A stretch of 64,000 bases of DNA, taken from contig JADJVD010000005.1 of the NCBI GenBank assembly GCA_016716745.1, positions 186,001 to 250,000 on the forward strand, given 5' to 3'. The translations under genes were made by a program, and so were the position numbers. The notes under the pieces are model-generated. The model ran no database searches. It had not been told where the DNA came from and saw nothing but the letters and a program-made list of their open reading frames with translations. Every line of letters starts with the position of its first letter. Position 1 is the first letter of the stretch. Of the stretch, positions 28,630-37,123 are shown one piece after another. This DNA comes from Hyphomicrobiales bacterium. GTDB taxonomy: Bacteria; Pseudomonadota; Alphaproteobacteria; Rhizobiales; Beijerinckiaceae.

Positions 28630-29136
28630 ATGATCATCGATTCATGCCCCTGCCGCCGGCTCGACGCGGCTCCGCTCGCCTACGCCGCCTGCTGCGGCCC
28701 GCTGCACGCCGGCGCGCCCGCGGCGACCGCCGAGGCGCTGATGCGCTCGCGCTACTCCGCCTTCGCGCGCGGGGACATCGACTATCTGTTCGACTCGCTG
28801 GCGCCCGAGGCGCGCAAGGATTTCGACCGCAAGTCGACGACGCATTGGGCCGCCTCGTCCGAGTGGCACGGGCTGGAGATCGTCGCGGCAGAGCAGGGCG
28901 GAGCGGGCGACGAGACGGGCGTCGTCGAGTTCGTCGCGCATTTCACGATGGAGGGGGAGCGCCGCGCCCATCGCGAGCGCTCTTCCTTCCGCCGCAATCC
29001 GGAGACGGGCGGCTGGTGGTTCGTCGACGAGGCGAAGACGAAGAAGGCGCCGCTCGTGCTCGGCAAGCAGCCGGGCCGCAACGATCCGTGCCCCTGCGGC
29101 TCGGGCAAGAAATACAAGAAGTGCTGCGGGGCCTGA
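28630..29136 (+). CDS. YchJ family protein with SEC-C motif
   Basis: A 168-residue protein. The N-terminal SCPCRRL...YAACCGPLHAG cysteine set and ALMRSRYSAFARGDIDYL belong to the YchJ family (a nuclear-transport-factor-2-like fold), and the last 20 residues (NDPCPCGSGKKYKKCCGA) form the zinc-binding SEC-C motif also found at the end of SecA. Function unknown. Neighbours give no clue. Confidence 0.9.
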   Translation: MIIDSCPCRRLDAAPLAYAACCGPLHAGAPAATAEALMRSRYSAFARGDIDYLFDSLAPEARKDFDRKSTTHWAASSEWHGLEIVAAEQGGAGDETGVVEFVAHFTMEGERRAHRERSSFRRNPETGGWWFVDEAKTKKAPLVLGKQPGRNDPCPCGSGKKYKKCCGA

Positions 29137-29143
29137 GCGCGAC

Positions 29144-29617
29144 CTAGCCAAGCATCGGAGCGAGCGCCCGCCACGTTTCGGTCATCGGCAGCGCGACGGC
29201 GAAGGCGGCGAGCGTCGGCGGCAGCATCGGAACGCCAAGCGGTTCGCGTCCCGCCGCCCGCCTCCACATTTCCGCGCCGACGGCCAAGGCCAGACCGCCG
29301 ACCAGCGCGCCGACGAGGAAGATCGCCAGCGGCGTTCCGGGCCCGATCCAGAGGCTCAGCGCCGCGGCCAGTTTGACCGCGCCCGCGCCGAGAGCGCCGC
29401 CCAGGAGCATATACAGGGCCACGCCGCCGACGAACACGCCTGCCGCCGTGGCCAGCCGCCAGCCGATGTCGCTCAACGACAGCCCCATGAAGGCGGCGGC
29501 CGTCGCGAAGGCGAGCGCGACGATCACGGCGAACCAGTTGGGAATGCGCGTCAGCCGATCCCATGTCGAGGGGGCGTCGGAGTCGCAGCGCGGCGGCGGG
29601 GTGCGGGCGGGAGTCAT
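29144..29617 (-). CDS. membrane protein resembling a degenerate CpaA/TadV prepilin peptidase
   Basis: A 157-residue protein with about five hydrophobic segments. WDRLTRIPNWFAVIVAL resembles the first aspartate motif of A24 prepilin peptidases. GALGAGAVKLAAALSLWIGPG lines up with the second motif GGGDAKL, but the aspartate is absent (GAGAVK). If the homology is right, it cannot be an active peptidase. It could also be an unrelated small membrane protein. The TadG-like gene at 52 kb is the only other Tad-type gene here. Confidence 0.55.
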   Translation of the reverse strand: MTPARTPPPRCDSDAPSTWDRLTRIPNWFAVIVALAFATAAAFMGLSLSDIGWRLATAAGVFVGGVALYMLLGGALGAGAVKLAAALSLWIGPGTPLAIFLVGALVGGLALAVGAEMWRRAAGREPLGVPMLPPTLAAFAVALPMTETWRALAPMLG

Positions 29618-29664
29618 GGCCAAGTTTGTATGACGAGCCGCGTAAACGCCGCGTTTCCGTTCGT

Positions 29665-30189
29665 TCAGCGCGCGGAAACGGAGAAGGTTCCGAACAGATC
29701 GACGCCGAACGCCTGTTTGAAGACTGGCTGCAGGTCGGGTCCGAAATAGGACATCAGCGCCTGAACGGCGATGGCGAACACGATCACGCCCGGCAGGCCG
29801 AAGATGCGCCGGTCCATGTCGACGCCGTGCGTCTGCATCTGCGGGAGCTGGCGCGCCAGCACGAAGCTGACGACCGAGACGGTGAGCTGAAGGTGCGTCG
29901 GCAGCCACAGCGTCGCCGCGCCGCGCAGGCGCCACGCCTTCCAGTCGCCGAACAGAACGGTGAGGCGCTGCGAGGCGAAGTAGGCGATGGCCGCCCCCGC
30001 GATGCGCCCGGCCGCCTCGCTCCAGCCCATGCCCGTGCGCCATGCGTAGACGAGAAAGCCGATGGCCAGCGCCGCCGTCGCCAGATTGACGACGAACGCC
30101 TCCGCGCCCTCGTCGAGCACGCTGTGATCGCGCTCGACGGTGGGTCGGCGGTTCGGGTCGCTGGGCGGTTTCGGCGGGCGCGATCGCAT
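29665..30189 (-). CDS. hypothetical membrane protein
   Basis: A 174-residue protein. A polar, proline- and arginine-rich N-terminus (residues 1-30) is followed by about four hydrophobic segments near 32-48, 60-75, 100-112 and 130-146. I do not recognise the family. It follows pth in the same direction with a 49-base gap, so it may share its transcript. Confidence 0.55.
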   Translation of the reverse strand: MRSRPPKPPSDPNRRPTVERDHSVLDEGAEAFVVNLATAALAIGFLVYAWRTGMGWSEAAGRIAGAAIAYFASQRLTVLFGDWKAWRLRGAATLWLPTHLQLTVSVVSFVLARQLPQMQTHGVDMDRRIFGLPGVIVFAIAVQALMSYFGPDLQPVFKQAFGVDLFGTFSVSAR

Positions 30190-30238
30190 GAGGGCCCTCT
30201 GGAGGCGGCCGCCAGACTAGCGCCCGCCCGTTAAGCCT

Positions 30239-30850
30239 TCACTCCGGCTTTTCGCCCACGCGCTTCACGTCGAGGAAACCGGCCGCCTTCATGCCGAGGT
30301 CGATCCTGTTCTGGAAGCTCGCGTCCTCGGCCTTGGCGAGCAGCGCGGCGTTGCGCGCGCACAGATCGCACAGGGTCTCGACCCAGCCGCGCTCGGCCTT
30401 GGCGAAGTCGTTCAGCACATACGAATGCACCAGCTCCTTCGCGCCGGGATGGCCGATGCCCATGCGCACGCGCTTGAAGTCGGCGCCCATATGCTGGGCG
30501 ATGGAGCGCAGGCCGTTGTGCCCGGCCGCGCCGCCGCCGGTCTTGACGCGCAGGCGCCCCGGCGCGAGGTCGAGTTCGTCGTGGAAGACCACGATGTCGC
30601 CGAGCGCGATCTTGAGGAAGCGCGCCGCCTCGCCGACGGCGCGGCCGGACTCGTTCATGTAGGTCGTCGGCTTCAGCAGGATGACGCGCTCGCCGCCGAT
30701 CTCGGCCTCCGTCGCCTCGCCCTGGAAGCGGCGGCGGAACGGGCTCGCGCGGCAGTCGCGGGCGATGGCGTCGAGCGCCATGAAGCCGATGTTGTGGCGG
30801 TTGCCTTGATATTCGCGGCCGGGATTGCCGAGGCCCACGAAGAGCAGCAT
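30239..30850 (-). CDS. pth: peptidyl-tRNA hydrolase
   Basis: A 203-residue enzyme that frees tRNA from peptidyl-tRNA drop-off products. The start LLFVGLGNPGREYQGNRHNIGFM holds the catalytic His (in RHNIGF). LKPTTYMNESG, FHDELDL and AGHNGLRSI complete the active site. It lies downstream of rplY, a common order in alphaproteobacteria. Confidence 0.96.
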   Translation of the reverse strand: MLLFVGLGNPGREYQGNRHNIGFMALDAIARDCRASPFRRRFQGEATEAEIGGERVILLKPTTYMNESGRAVGEAARFLKIALGDIVVFHDELDLAPGRLRVKTGGGAAGHNGLRSIAQHMGADFKRVRMGIGHPGAKELVHSYVLNDFAKAERGWVETLCDLCARNAALLAKAEDASFQNRIDLGMKAAGFLDVKRVGEKPE

Positions 30851-30867
30851 CGCGTTCGCTCCAGATA

Positions 30868-30897
30868 CGAAAAGGGCGCCGCTTGCGGCGGCGCCCC
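30868..30897 (-). terminator. terminator between rplY and pth
   Basis: GGGCGCCGC pairs with GCGGCGCCC around a 5-base loop. On the minus strand it is followed by TTTTCGTATC. It lies 36 bases after the rplY stop and 18 bases before pth, so it may limit read-through into pth. Confidence 0.7.
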
Positions 30898-30932
30898 AAG
30901 GCTCGTCAGGAAGGCTCGTCAGGCGACGAACC

Positions 30933-31595
30933 TTACTTCTTCTTGGCGTCCGCGGCAGGCGCGGCCTTGGCGGCCGGAGCGGCGGCGGGCGCGGCCGCAG
31001 CGGCGGCGGCCGGGGTCTCCTCGCGCATCGTCGTCGGCGGGGCGATGGTCGCCACCGTGAAGTCGCGGTCGGTGATGGTCGGCTTGCAGCCTTCCGGCAG
31101 CGCGATCGCGGAGATGTGCAGCGAGTCGTTGATGTTCAGGCCAGCCAGATCCGCCGTGATGAATTCGGGGATCTTGTCGGCGGGAACGCGCATCTCGATC
31201 GTGTGGCGCACGACGTTGAGCGTGCCGCCGCGCTTGATGCCGGGGGCGGTTTCCTGATTGATGAAATGCACCGGAACGCCGACGCGGATGGTCGAGCCGG
31301 CGCGCAGGCGCATGAAGTCGACATGCATCGGCGTGTCGCGCACGACGTCGAGCTGGTAGTCGCGCGGAATGACGCGCTCCTTGCGGCCGGCGATGTCGAT
31401 CTCGAAGATCGTCGTCAGGAAGTGACCGGCGTAGATGAGCTGGTTGACTTCCTTGTAGTCGAGGGAGATGCCCTCGGGCGCGGCGCCGCCGCCATAGATC
31501 ACTGCTGGTACGCGACCCTCACGGCGCACGCTGCGGGCGGCCCCCTTGCCTGTCCCGCTGCGGACCGTGGCCGCGAGCTTCTTCGTCTCGGCCAT
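30933..31595 (-). CDS. rplY: 50S ribosomal protein L25 (CTC form)
   Basis: A 220-residue long L25: the N-terminal 5S-rRNA-binding L25 domain (residues 1-95), a second TL5/CTC beta domain (to about 185), and an alanine/proline/lysine-rich tail ending KKK. GAARSVRREGRVPAVIYGG is a family landmark. GAAGGA lies 7 bases before the ATG. It is in the prs-rplY-pth order usual for this group. Confidence 0.95.
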   Translation of the reverse strand: MAETKKLAATVRSGTGKGAARSVRREGRVPAVIYGGGAAPEGISLDYKEVNQLIYAGHFLTTIFEIDIAGRKERVIPRDYQLDVVRDTPMHVDFMRLRAGSTIRVGVPVHFINQETAPGIKRGGTLNVVRHTIEMRVPADKIPEFITADLAGLNINDSLHISAIALPEGCKPTITDRDFTVATIAPPTTMREETPAAAAAAAPAAAPAAKAAPAADAKKK

Positions 31596-31727
31596 ATCCG
31601 TATCCTTCAAAAAGAAAAGCGCCCGTCGCCTCCAGGGGTGTCGGAGCGGAGCGCGGGCGGTTCATAAGGGAACGGCGCGCAAAGGGCAAGCTGCCGGCGG
31701 ACTTCCGCGACAAGGCGACCCGCGCGG

Positions 31728-31820
31728 CTGGATTGCTTCGCTCCGCTCGCAATGACGGGCGAGGGAGAAGAGGCTTCGCGTTCCGTCATTGCGAGGAGCG
31801 CAGCGACGAAGCAATCCAGC
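31728..31820. repeat. long inverted repeat between prs and rplY
   Basis: The left arm (31728-31757) begins CTGGATTGCTTCG and ends CGCAATGACG. The right arm (31784-31819) is its inverse, reading CGTCATTGCGAGGAGCGC and on to GAAGCAATCCAG, with 6-7 extra bases in the middle. The arms could form a long hairpin. Elements of this form are familiar as intergenic repeats in GC-rich Hyphomicrobiales genomes. It separates prs from rplY. Confidence 0.75.
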
Positions 31821-31858
31821 CCGGGCGCGGCGCGATCGTCGGGCCGACGAGCAGGGCC

Positions 31859-32803
31859 TCAGTCGAACAGGCTGGAGACGCTCTCCTCCTTCGCCGTGCG
31901 GGCGATGGCCTCGCCGATCAGCGGGGCGATGGAGATGACGCGGATGTTCTTGGCGACGCGCACCGCCTCGGTCGGCTGGATGGTGTCGGTCAGGACGAGA
32001 TTCTTCAGCTTGGAGGCGGAGATGCGGGCGACCGCCCCGCCCGAGAGCACGCCGTGGGTGATGTAGGCGTGCACTTCCTTGGCGCCCTGCTTCAGCAGGG
32101 CGTCGGCCGCGTTGCAGAGCGTGCCGCCGGAATCGACGATGTCGTCGACGAGGATGCAGCACTTGCCCTCGACCTCGCCGATGATGTTCATCACCTCGGA
32201 TTCGCCGGCGCGCTCGCGGCGCTTGTCGACGATGGCGAGCGGGGCGTCGATGCGCTTGGCGAGCGCGCGGGCGCGCACCACGCCGCCGACATCCGGCGAG
32301 ACGACCATCGTCTCGGACGTGTCGAGGCGCTCCTTGATGTCGCGCACCATGACGGGCGCGCCGAACAGGTTGTCGACCGGAATGTCGAAGAAGCCCTGAA
32401 TCTGGCCGGCGTGGAGATCGACGGTCAGCACCCGGTCGGCGCCGGCGCGGGTGATCAGATTGGCGACGAGCTTGGCGGAAATCGGCGTGCGGGGGCCGGG
32501 TTTGCGGTCCTGCCGGGCATAGCCGAAATAGGGCACGACGGCGGTGATGCGGCGCGCCGAGGCGCGGCGCAACGCATCCGTCATGATCAGCAATTCCATC
32601 AGATGATCGTTCGTCGGGAACGAGGTGGACTGGACGATGAAGGCGTCCTTGCCGCGCACGTTCTCCTGAATTTCGACGAAGATCTCCATGTCGGCGAAGC
32701 GGCGCACCTGGCAGCGCGTCAACGGCTCGCCGAGATAGGCGGCGATCGCCTCGGCGAGAGGGCCGTTGGAGTTGCCCGCGAGGATCTTCATCGCGCCCGC
32801 CAT
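31859..32803 (-). CDS. prs: ribose-phosphate pyrophosphokinase
   Basis: A 314-residue PRPP synthase feeding purine, pyrimidine, histidine and Apt reactions. MKILAGNSNGPLAEAIA is the family start. YFGYARQDRK is the ATP-site flexible loop, DLHAGQIQGFFDIPVDNL and the PRPP loop CCILVDDIVDSGGTLCNA are complete. Three in-frame ATGs (32809, 32803, 32791) are possible. GGGGG lies 7 bases before the one at 32803. Confidence 0.96.
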   Translation of the reverse strand: MAGAMKILAGNSNGPLAEAIAAYLGEPLTRCQVRRFADMEIFVEIQENVRGKDAFIVQSTSFPTNDHLMELLIMTDALRRASARRITAVVPYFGYARQDRKPGPRTPISAKLVANLITRAGADRVLTVDLHAGQIQGFFDIPVDNLFGAPVMVRDIKERLDTSETMVVSPDVGGVVRARALAKRIDAPLAIVDKRRERAGESEVMNIIGEVEGKCCILVDDIVDSGGTLCNAADALLKQGAKEVHAYITHGVLSGGAVARISASKLKNLVLTDTIQPTEAVRVAKNIRVISIAPLIGEAIARTAKEESVSSLFD

Positions 32804-32937
32804 GATCATGCCCCCGGTCCGGCGGGTCGCCCCGTCGCAACGTGTGTGAGATGGGCGGCATTTAGCAGCGTCGCGCAGGCGTCACAACACGCCGCGGCGC
32901 AAAAGACGGGTCTGTCCACCAGCGGCTGGGCGGTCGC

Positions 32938-33579
32938 CTATTCGTCCGGCGCGTAGGAGAGCGCAGCGGCCGGCTTCGGCCCGGGCGACAGCGCGGCGGC
33001 CGCGGAGGGGGCGGCGCCGGGCGCCGCGCCGGACCGGGCCGCGGCGATCGCCTCCGGCGTGTTGGAGAGGAACGCCGCCAGATCGTCGGCGCTCTTGCCG
33101 GCGAGACTTGCATAGGCCGTCTCGTCGAGCCCCGCCCAGGGATCGGCGGAACGCCCGGCCTTGACGGTCAGCTCGTCGCTCATGCGCTGGGCGCGGCGCT
33201 TGCCGGCGTCGAACACGTCCCAAACGTAGGAAATGGTCACCCCATCGGCGCCGGGATAGGCGGCGAGGTAGCCGCGCACGTGGTAACGGGCTTTGCCCGC
33301 ATCGGCGAAGGCGATCTCGCGGGCGGCCGATTCCGCTTTCAGGGCGGTCACGAAACGCTGAGTCGCCTCCTCCGGCGCGCCGTCGACGCTGACGAGGGCG
33401 ACGGCGGCGCCGCGGGGACTGACGCCCTCGCGCGCGGCGATGGTCTGGCGGGCGGGCGGGGCGGACTTCGATTCGGCGAGGGTGTCGACGCAGCCGGCAA
33501 GGGCCAGCGCGAGGGCGCACAGCGCGAGCGCGCGCGCAGGCGCGAAAGCGGGCCGGCGGCCCGCGGCGGAACTCATCAT
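32938..33579 (-). CDS. predicted lipoprotein
   Basis: A 213-residue protein with a signal sequence and lipobox (ALALALAGC, Cys at about residue 29), so it should be lipidated by Lgt. The middle (residues 50-160) alternates strands and helices (VSVDGAPEEATQRFVTALK; YHVRGYLAAY; YVWDVFDAGKRRAQRM), which resembles a small periplasmic domain. The end is alanine/proline-rich. The family is not recognised beyond that. It is the neighbour of prs but 134 bases apart. Confidence 0.7.
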   Translation of the reverse strand: MMSSAAGRRPAFAPARALALCALALALAGCVDTLAESKSAPPARQTIAAREGVSPRGAAVALVSVDGAPEEATQRFVTALKAESAAREIAFADAGKARYHVRGYLAAYPGADGVTISYVWDVFDAGKRRAQRMSDELTVKAGRSADPWAGLDETAYASLAGKSADDLAAFLSNTPEAIAAARSGAAPGAAPSAAAALSPGPKPAAALSYAPDE

Positions 33580-33634
33580 CGACGCACTCCCCGTCTCGTC
33601 CTGCCTTACGGCCGGCGGCGGTTTGGTCGAAGAG

Positions 33635-34789
33635 CTACCCCGCTTTGATCACGAGGTCCAGATCGGGCGCGTTGAGCGCTTCGGCGACGGTTGGCCCCAC
33701 AAGGTAGGTGCGGCCGAGGCAGAGCGCCGTCTCGCTGGACGAATCCATCAGGATCATATGGGCGAAATAGACCTGATTCTGCGCGATCACCCAGTCGTTG
33801 TTCTCGTAGAACATCGGCGGGTCCATCCACGAGGGGGTGAATTTCGCGCCGAGCGAATAGCCGCAGGCGTTGAGGCGGTGGCGCGACAGGCCATGCGCGT
33901 CGAACACCCGCGCATGCGCCGCGTAGACGTCTCCGGCGGTGCGGCCGGGGCGGAACTCGGCCTCGCAGGCGAGCAGCGCCTCCTTCGCCGCCGCGTGATA
34001 GGCGCGGTGCAGGGGCCTTGGCGCGCCGATGACGTGGGTGCGCATGATCGCCGCATGGTAGTGGCGCCAGACGCCGGCGAATTCGAGGGTGATCTGGTCG
34101 TTCGCGTCGAGTTTGCGGCGGCCCGACTTGTAGCGGCAGAGCAGCGCGTCGCCGCCCGAGCCGATGATGAATTCGTTGCCGGGATAGTCGCCGCCGGCCG
34201 AGAAGATCGCATTGTGCTGGGCGGCGAGGATGTCCCCCTCGTCCGCCCCCGCGCGCGTCGCGGCGACGGCGGCCGCGTCGGCGAGATCGGACAGGCGCGC
34301 CGCCTCGCGCACGCAGGCGATTTCCTCGGTCGATTTGGTCACGCGCAAACGCGGGACGAGGCGCGAGGCGTCGGCGAGCTCGAACCGGCCGGCGAGCGCG
34401 GCGTCGAGCCGGCGGCCGTGAAAGGCGGTCAGGCCGTAGCTGTCGTACTCGACGCCGAGGCGGCCTTTCGCGCCGAGATCGACGAGCAGGGCGGCGCAAT
34501 CGCGCGTCGGCTCGGCGTCGCCGGCGTCCTTCCAGATGCGAATGTCGGCGATGTTGGAGGTGCGCTGGGCCTGCCGCAGATCGGCTGAGCGGGTCAGCAG
34601 CGCGACCCGCCCGTCCGCGCCGACATAGAGGCACTGGAAGAAGCAGAAGCCGAACGTGTCGTAGCCGGTGAGCCAGTACATGCTCTCCTGCGCGAACAGC
34701 AGCAGGCCGTCGAGCCGCGCCTCGGCCATGGCGGCGAGCAGGCGGGCCTTGCGGGCGGACATTTCGGCCGGACTGAAGTGGACGGGCAT
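33635..34789 (-). CDS. M24-fold hydrolase, metal-ligand-deficient (creatinase/ectoine hydrolase-like)
   Basis: A 384-residue protein with the two-domain aminopeptidase P/creatinase layout: a creatinase-type N-domain to about 150, then a pita-bread domain. The metal-site motifs are changed. LEFAGVWRHYHAAIMRTH replaces the usual two aspartates. CGYSLGAKFTPSWMDPP replaces the histidine site and resembles the GYSIG...PPDWGE region of the ectoine hydrolase/DddP group. It is therefore probably not a metallopeptidase. Substrate unknown. No ectoine or DMSP genes lie nearby. Confidence 0.75.
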   Translation of the reverse strand: MPVHFSPAEMSARKARLLAAMAEARLDGLLLFAQESMYWLTGYDTFGFCFFQCLYVGADGRVALLTRSADLRQAQRTSNIADIRIWKDAGDAEPTRDCAALLVDLGAKGRLGVEYDSYGLTAFHGRRLDAALAGRFELADASRLVPRLRVTKSTEEIACVREAARLSDLADAAAVAATRAGADEGDILAAQHNAIFSAGGDYPGNEFIIGSGGDALLCRYKSGRRKLDANDQITLEFAGVWRHYHAAIMRTHVIGAPRPLHRAYHAAAKEALLACEAEFRPGRTAGDVYAAHARVFDAHGLSRHRLNACGYSLGAKFTPSWMDPPMFYENNDWVIAQNQVYFAHMILMDSSSETALCLGRTYLVGPTVAEALNAPDLDLVIKAG

Positions 34790-34859
34790 GGGGGACGCTC
34801 CTGAGGCTGGCGGCAAGGTCGCCGATTCCGCCGCGCCCTGCCACCCCCCGGCGGCGGTG

Positions 34860-34899
34860 GTGGATTCCCTTCCCCTCGCTTCGCTCGGCCGGGATGGCA
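34860..34899 (-). repeat. dispersed repeat copy (also at 49171)
   Basis: GGATTCCCTTCCCCTCGCT followed by TCGCTCGGCCGGGATGGC is the reverse complement, with a few changes, of the element at 49171-49211. It lies in the divergent gap between the M24-fold gene and uvrC. Confidence 0.7.
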
Positions 34900-34964
34900 G
34901 GGGCGCCGGGGCTTTCCCCTTGCGCGCCTTTCCCATCGCGCGGCTTGCCCCTACATCTGCCGCC

Positions 34965-37010
34965 ATGACGCCGAAGCGCCCTGCCGACGATCTGCCGCCC
35001 GATCAGGCCGAGATCGACGCCGCCGACGAGCTCGAGCCGGAGACGCCGGACATCGTCGAGACGCCGACGCTCGATCTTGCGCCGGCCGAGCCGGGCTCGC
35101 TGGCGCGCGGGGCGGCGGCGATCCGCGCGCATTGGCGGCACGCGCCGAAGGGGCCGGGCGTCTATCGCATGATCGGCGCCGACGGCGAGGTGCTCTACGT
35201 CGGCAAGGCCAGGAGCGTGCGGAAGCGGATCGCGTCCTACATGCGCGAGGCCGGGCACACGACGCGCATCGCGCGGATGATCGCGGCCACCGTCTCGATG
35301 GTGTTCGTCTCGACCGAGACCGAGACCGAGGCGCTGCTGCTCGAGACCAATCTGATCAAGCAGCTTCGCCCGCGCTTCAACGTGCTGATGCGCGACGACA
35401 AGAGCTTTCCCTACATCCTGATCACGCGCGACCACGCCGCCCCGCAGATCGCCAAGCACCGCGGCGCGCGCAACCGCAAGGGCGACTATTACGGGCCGTT
35501 CGCGAGCGCGCAGGCGGTGCATCGCACGCTTGCGGCCCTGCAACGCGCCTTCCTCGTGCGCACCTGCTCCGACAGCTATTTCGAGAACCGCGCGCGGCCT
35601 TGCCTGCTGCACCAGATCAAGCGCTGCGCGGGGCCGTGCACGAACGAGATCGCGCCGCAAGCCTATCTCGCGCTGGTCGAGGAGGCGCGCGACTTTCTGT
35701 CCGGCAAGAGCCGCGCGGTGCGCGAGCGTCTTGCGGCCGACATGCGCGCGGCGGCCGACGCGATGGAGTTCGAGACGGCGGCGCGGTTGCGCGACCGCAT
35801 CGCCGCGTTGTCGCAGATTCAGGGCGAGCAGGGCGTCAACCCGCAAAGCGTCGAGGAGGCGGACGTGTTCGCCGTCGTCGAACAGGCGGGTCAGTTCTGC
35901 GTCGAGGTGTTTTTCTTCCGCACCTATCAGAACTGGGGCAACCGCGCCTATTTCCCGCGCGCCGACCGCTCGCTCAGCGAGGCGGAGGTGCTCGACGCGT
36001 TCCTCGCGCAGTTCTACGACGAGCGCCCGGCGCCGCGCCTCGTATTGCTGTCTCACGAGATCGAGGACGCCGCCGTTCTCGCCGAGGCGCTGACTCAGCG
36101 CGCCGGCCGCAAGGTCGAGGTCGCCGCTCCGCAGCGCGGCGAGAAGCGCGATCTCGTCGCGCACGCCGCCGACAATGCGCGCGAGACGCTCGGTCGCCGG
36201 CTGGCGGAGTCGGCGGCCCAGCAGAAGCTGCTCGCCGCGCTCGGCGCGGCCTTCGGAGTCGAGGGGCCGGTGCGGCGCGTCGAGGTCTACGACAACTCGC
36301 ACATTTCCGGGACCAACGCGGTCGGCGGCATGGTCGTCGCCGGTCCGCAGGGCTTCATGAAGACGCATTACCGCACCTTCAACATCAAGGGAGAGGAACT
36401 GACGCCCGGCGACGATTTCGGTATGATGCGCGAGGTGCTGCGCCGGCGCTTCTCACGGCTCGTGAAGGAGGCGCCGCGCGAAGGCGTCGCGAGCGACGAG
36501 ACGGCGAACGACGCGGCCGCCGCCGCGACCGCCGACCCGGCCGCTTTTCCGGCCTGGCCCGATCTCGTGCTGATCGACGGCGGCAAGGGGCAGCTCGAGG
36601 CGGCGCGCGCGACGCTCGCGGAGGTCGGCGCCGGCGACGTGCCGCTCGCCGCCATCGCCAAGGGGCCGGATCGCGACGCCGGCCGCGAGACGTTTCACGT
36701 TCCCGGCCGCGAGGCCTTCAAGCTGCCGCCGCGCGATCCGGCGCTGTATTTCGTGCAGCGCCTGCGCGACGAGGCGCATCGCTTCGCCATCGGCACGCAT
36801 CGGGCGCGGCGCAAGAAGGAGTTCACGAAAAGCGCGCTCGACGAGATCGCCGGCGTCGGCCCGGCGCGCAAGCGCGCGCTGCTCGACGCCTTCGGCACCG
36901 CCAAGGCGATCGGCCGGGCGAGTCTCGCCGACCTCGAAAAGACGCCGGGCGTCAACAAGGCGACGGCCAGGCTCGTCTACGATCATTTCAATGAGGGCGG
37001 GGGCCGCTGA
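34965..37010 (+). CDS. uvrC: excinuclease ABC subunit C
   Basis: A 681-residue nucleotide-excision repair nuclease. After an acidic N-terminal extension of about 50 residues come the GIY-YIG nuclease domain (GPGVYRMIGADGEVLYVGKA at about 61), a zinc-less cysteine region RPCLLHQIKRCAGPC, the UVR helix pair (about 250-285), the RNase H-like nuclease domain (EVYDNSHISGTNAVGG; VLIDGGKGQL), and two helix-hairpin-helix motifs at the end. It makes the dual incision with UvrAB. Confidence 0.96.
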   Translation: MTPKRPADDLPPDQAEIDAADELEPETPDIVETPTLDLAPAEPGSLARGAAAIRAHWRHAPKGPGVYRMIGADGEVLYVGKARSVRKRIASYMREAGHTTRIARMIAATVSMVFVSTETETEALLLETNLIKQLRPRFNVLMRDDKSFPYILITRDHAAPQIAKHRGARNRKGDYYGPFASAQAVHRTLAALQRAFLVRTCSDSYFENRARPCLLHQIKRCAGPCTNEIAPQAYLALVEEARDFLSGKSRAVRERLAADMRAAADAMEFETAARLRDRIAALSQIQGEQGVNPQSVEEADVFAVVEQAGQFCVEVFFFRTYQNWGNRAYFPRADRSLSEAEVLDAFLAQFYDERPAPRLVLLSHEIEDAAVLAEALTQRAGRKVEVAAPQRGEKRDLVAHAADNARETLGRRLAESAAQQKLLAALGAAFGVEGPVRRVEVYDNSHISGTNAVGGMVVAGPQGFMKTHYRTFNIKGEELTPGDDFGMMREVLRRRFSRLVKEAPREGVASDETANDAAAAATADPAAFPAWPDLVLIDGGKGQLEAARATLAEVGAGDVPLAAIAKGPDRDAGRETFHVPGREAFKLPPRDPALYFVQRLRDEAHRFAIGTHRARRKKEFTKSALDEIAGVGPARKRALLDAFGTAKAIGRASLADLEKTPGVNKATARLVYDHFNEGGGR

Positions 37011-37047
37011 CGGCGCGCCTCGCGTCCGGAGAAAAATTTCGCCGGAC

Positions 37048-37074
37048 TGTCGAAATCGGCCCCGTTCGTTCGTC
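37048..37074 (+). promoter_or_regulatory. possible ECF-type promoter before the YCII/ECF remnant
   Basis: TGTCGA at 37048 and CGTC at 37071, 17 bases apart, lie 50 bases before the YCII start codon. This resembles the -35/-10 pattern reported for genes controlled by ECF41/ECF42-type sigma factors. Motif match only. Confidence 0.3.
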
Positions 37075-37123
37075 GTGCGGGCATGGCGGCCGCAACGGCC
37101 CCATTTCCGCCAGAGAGAAGACC

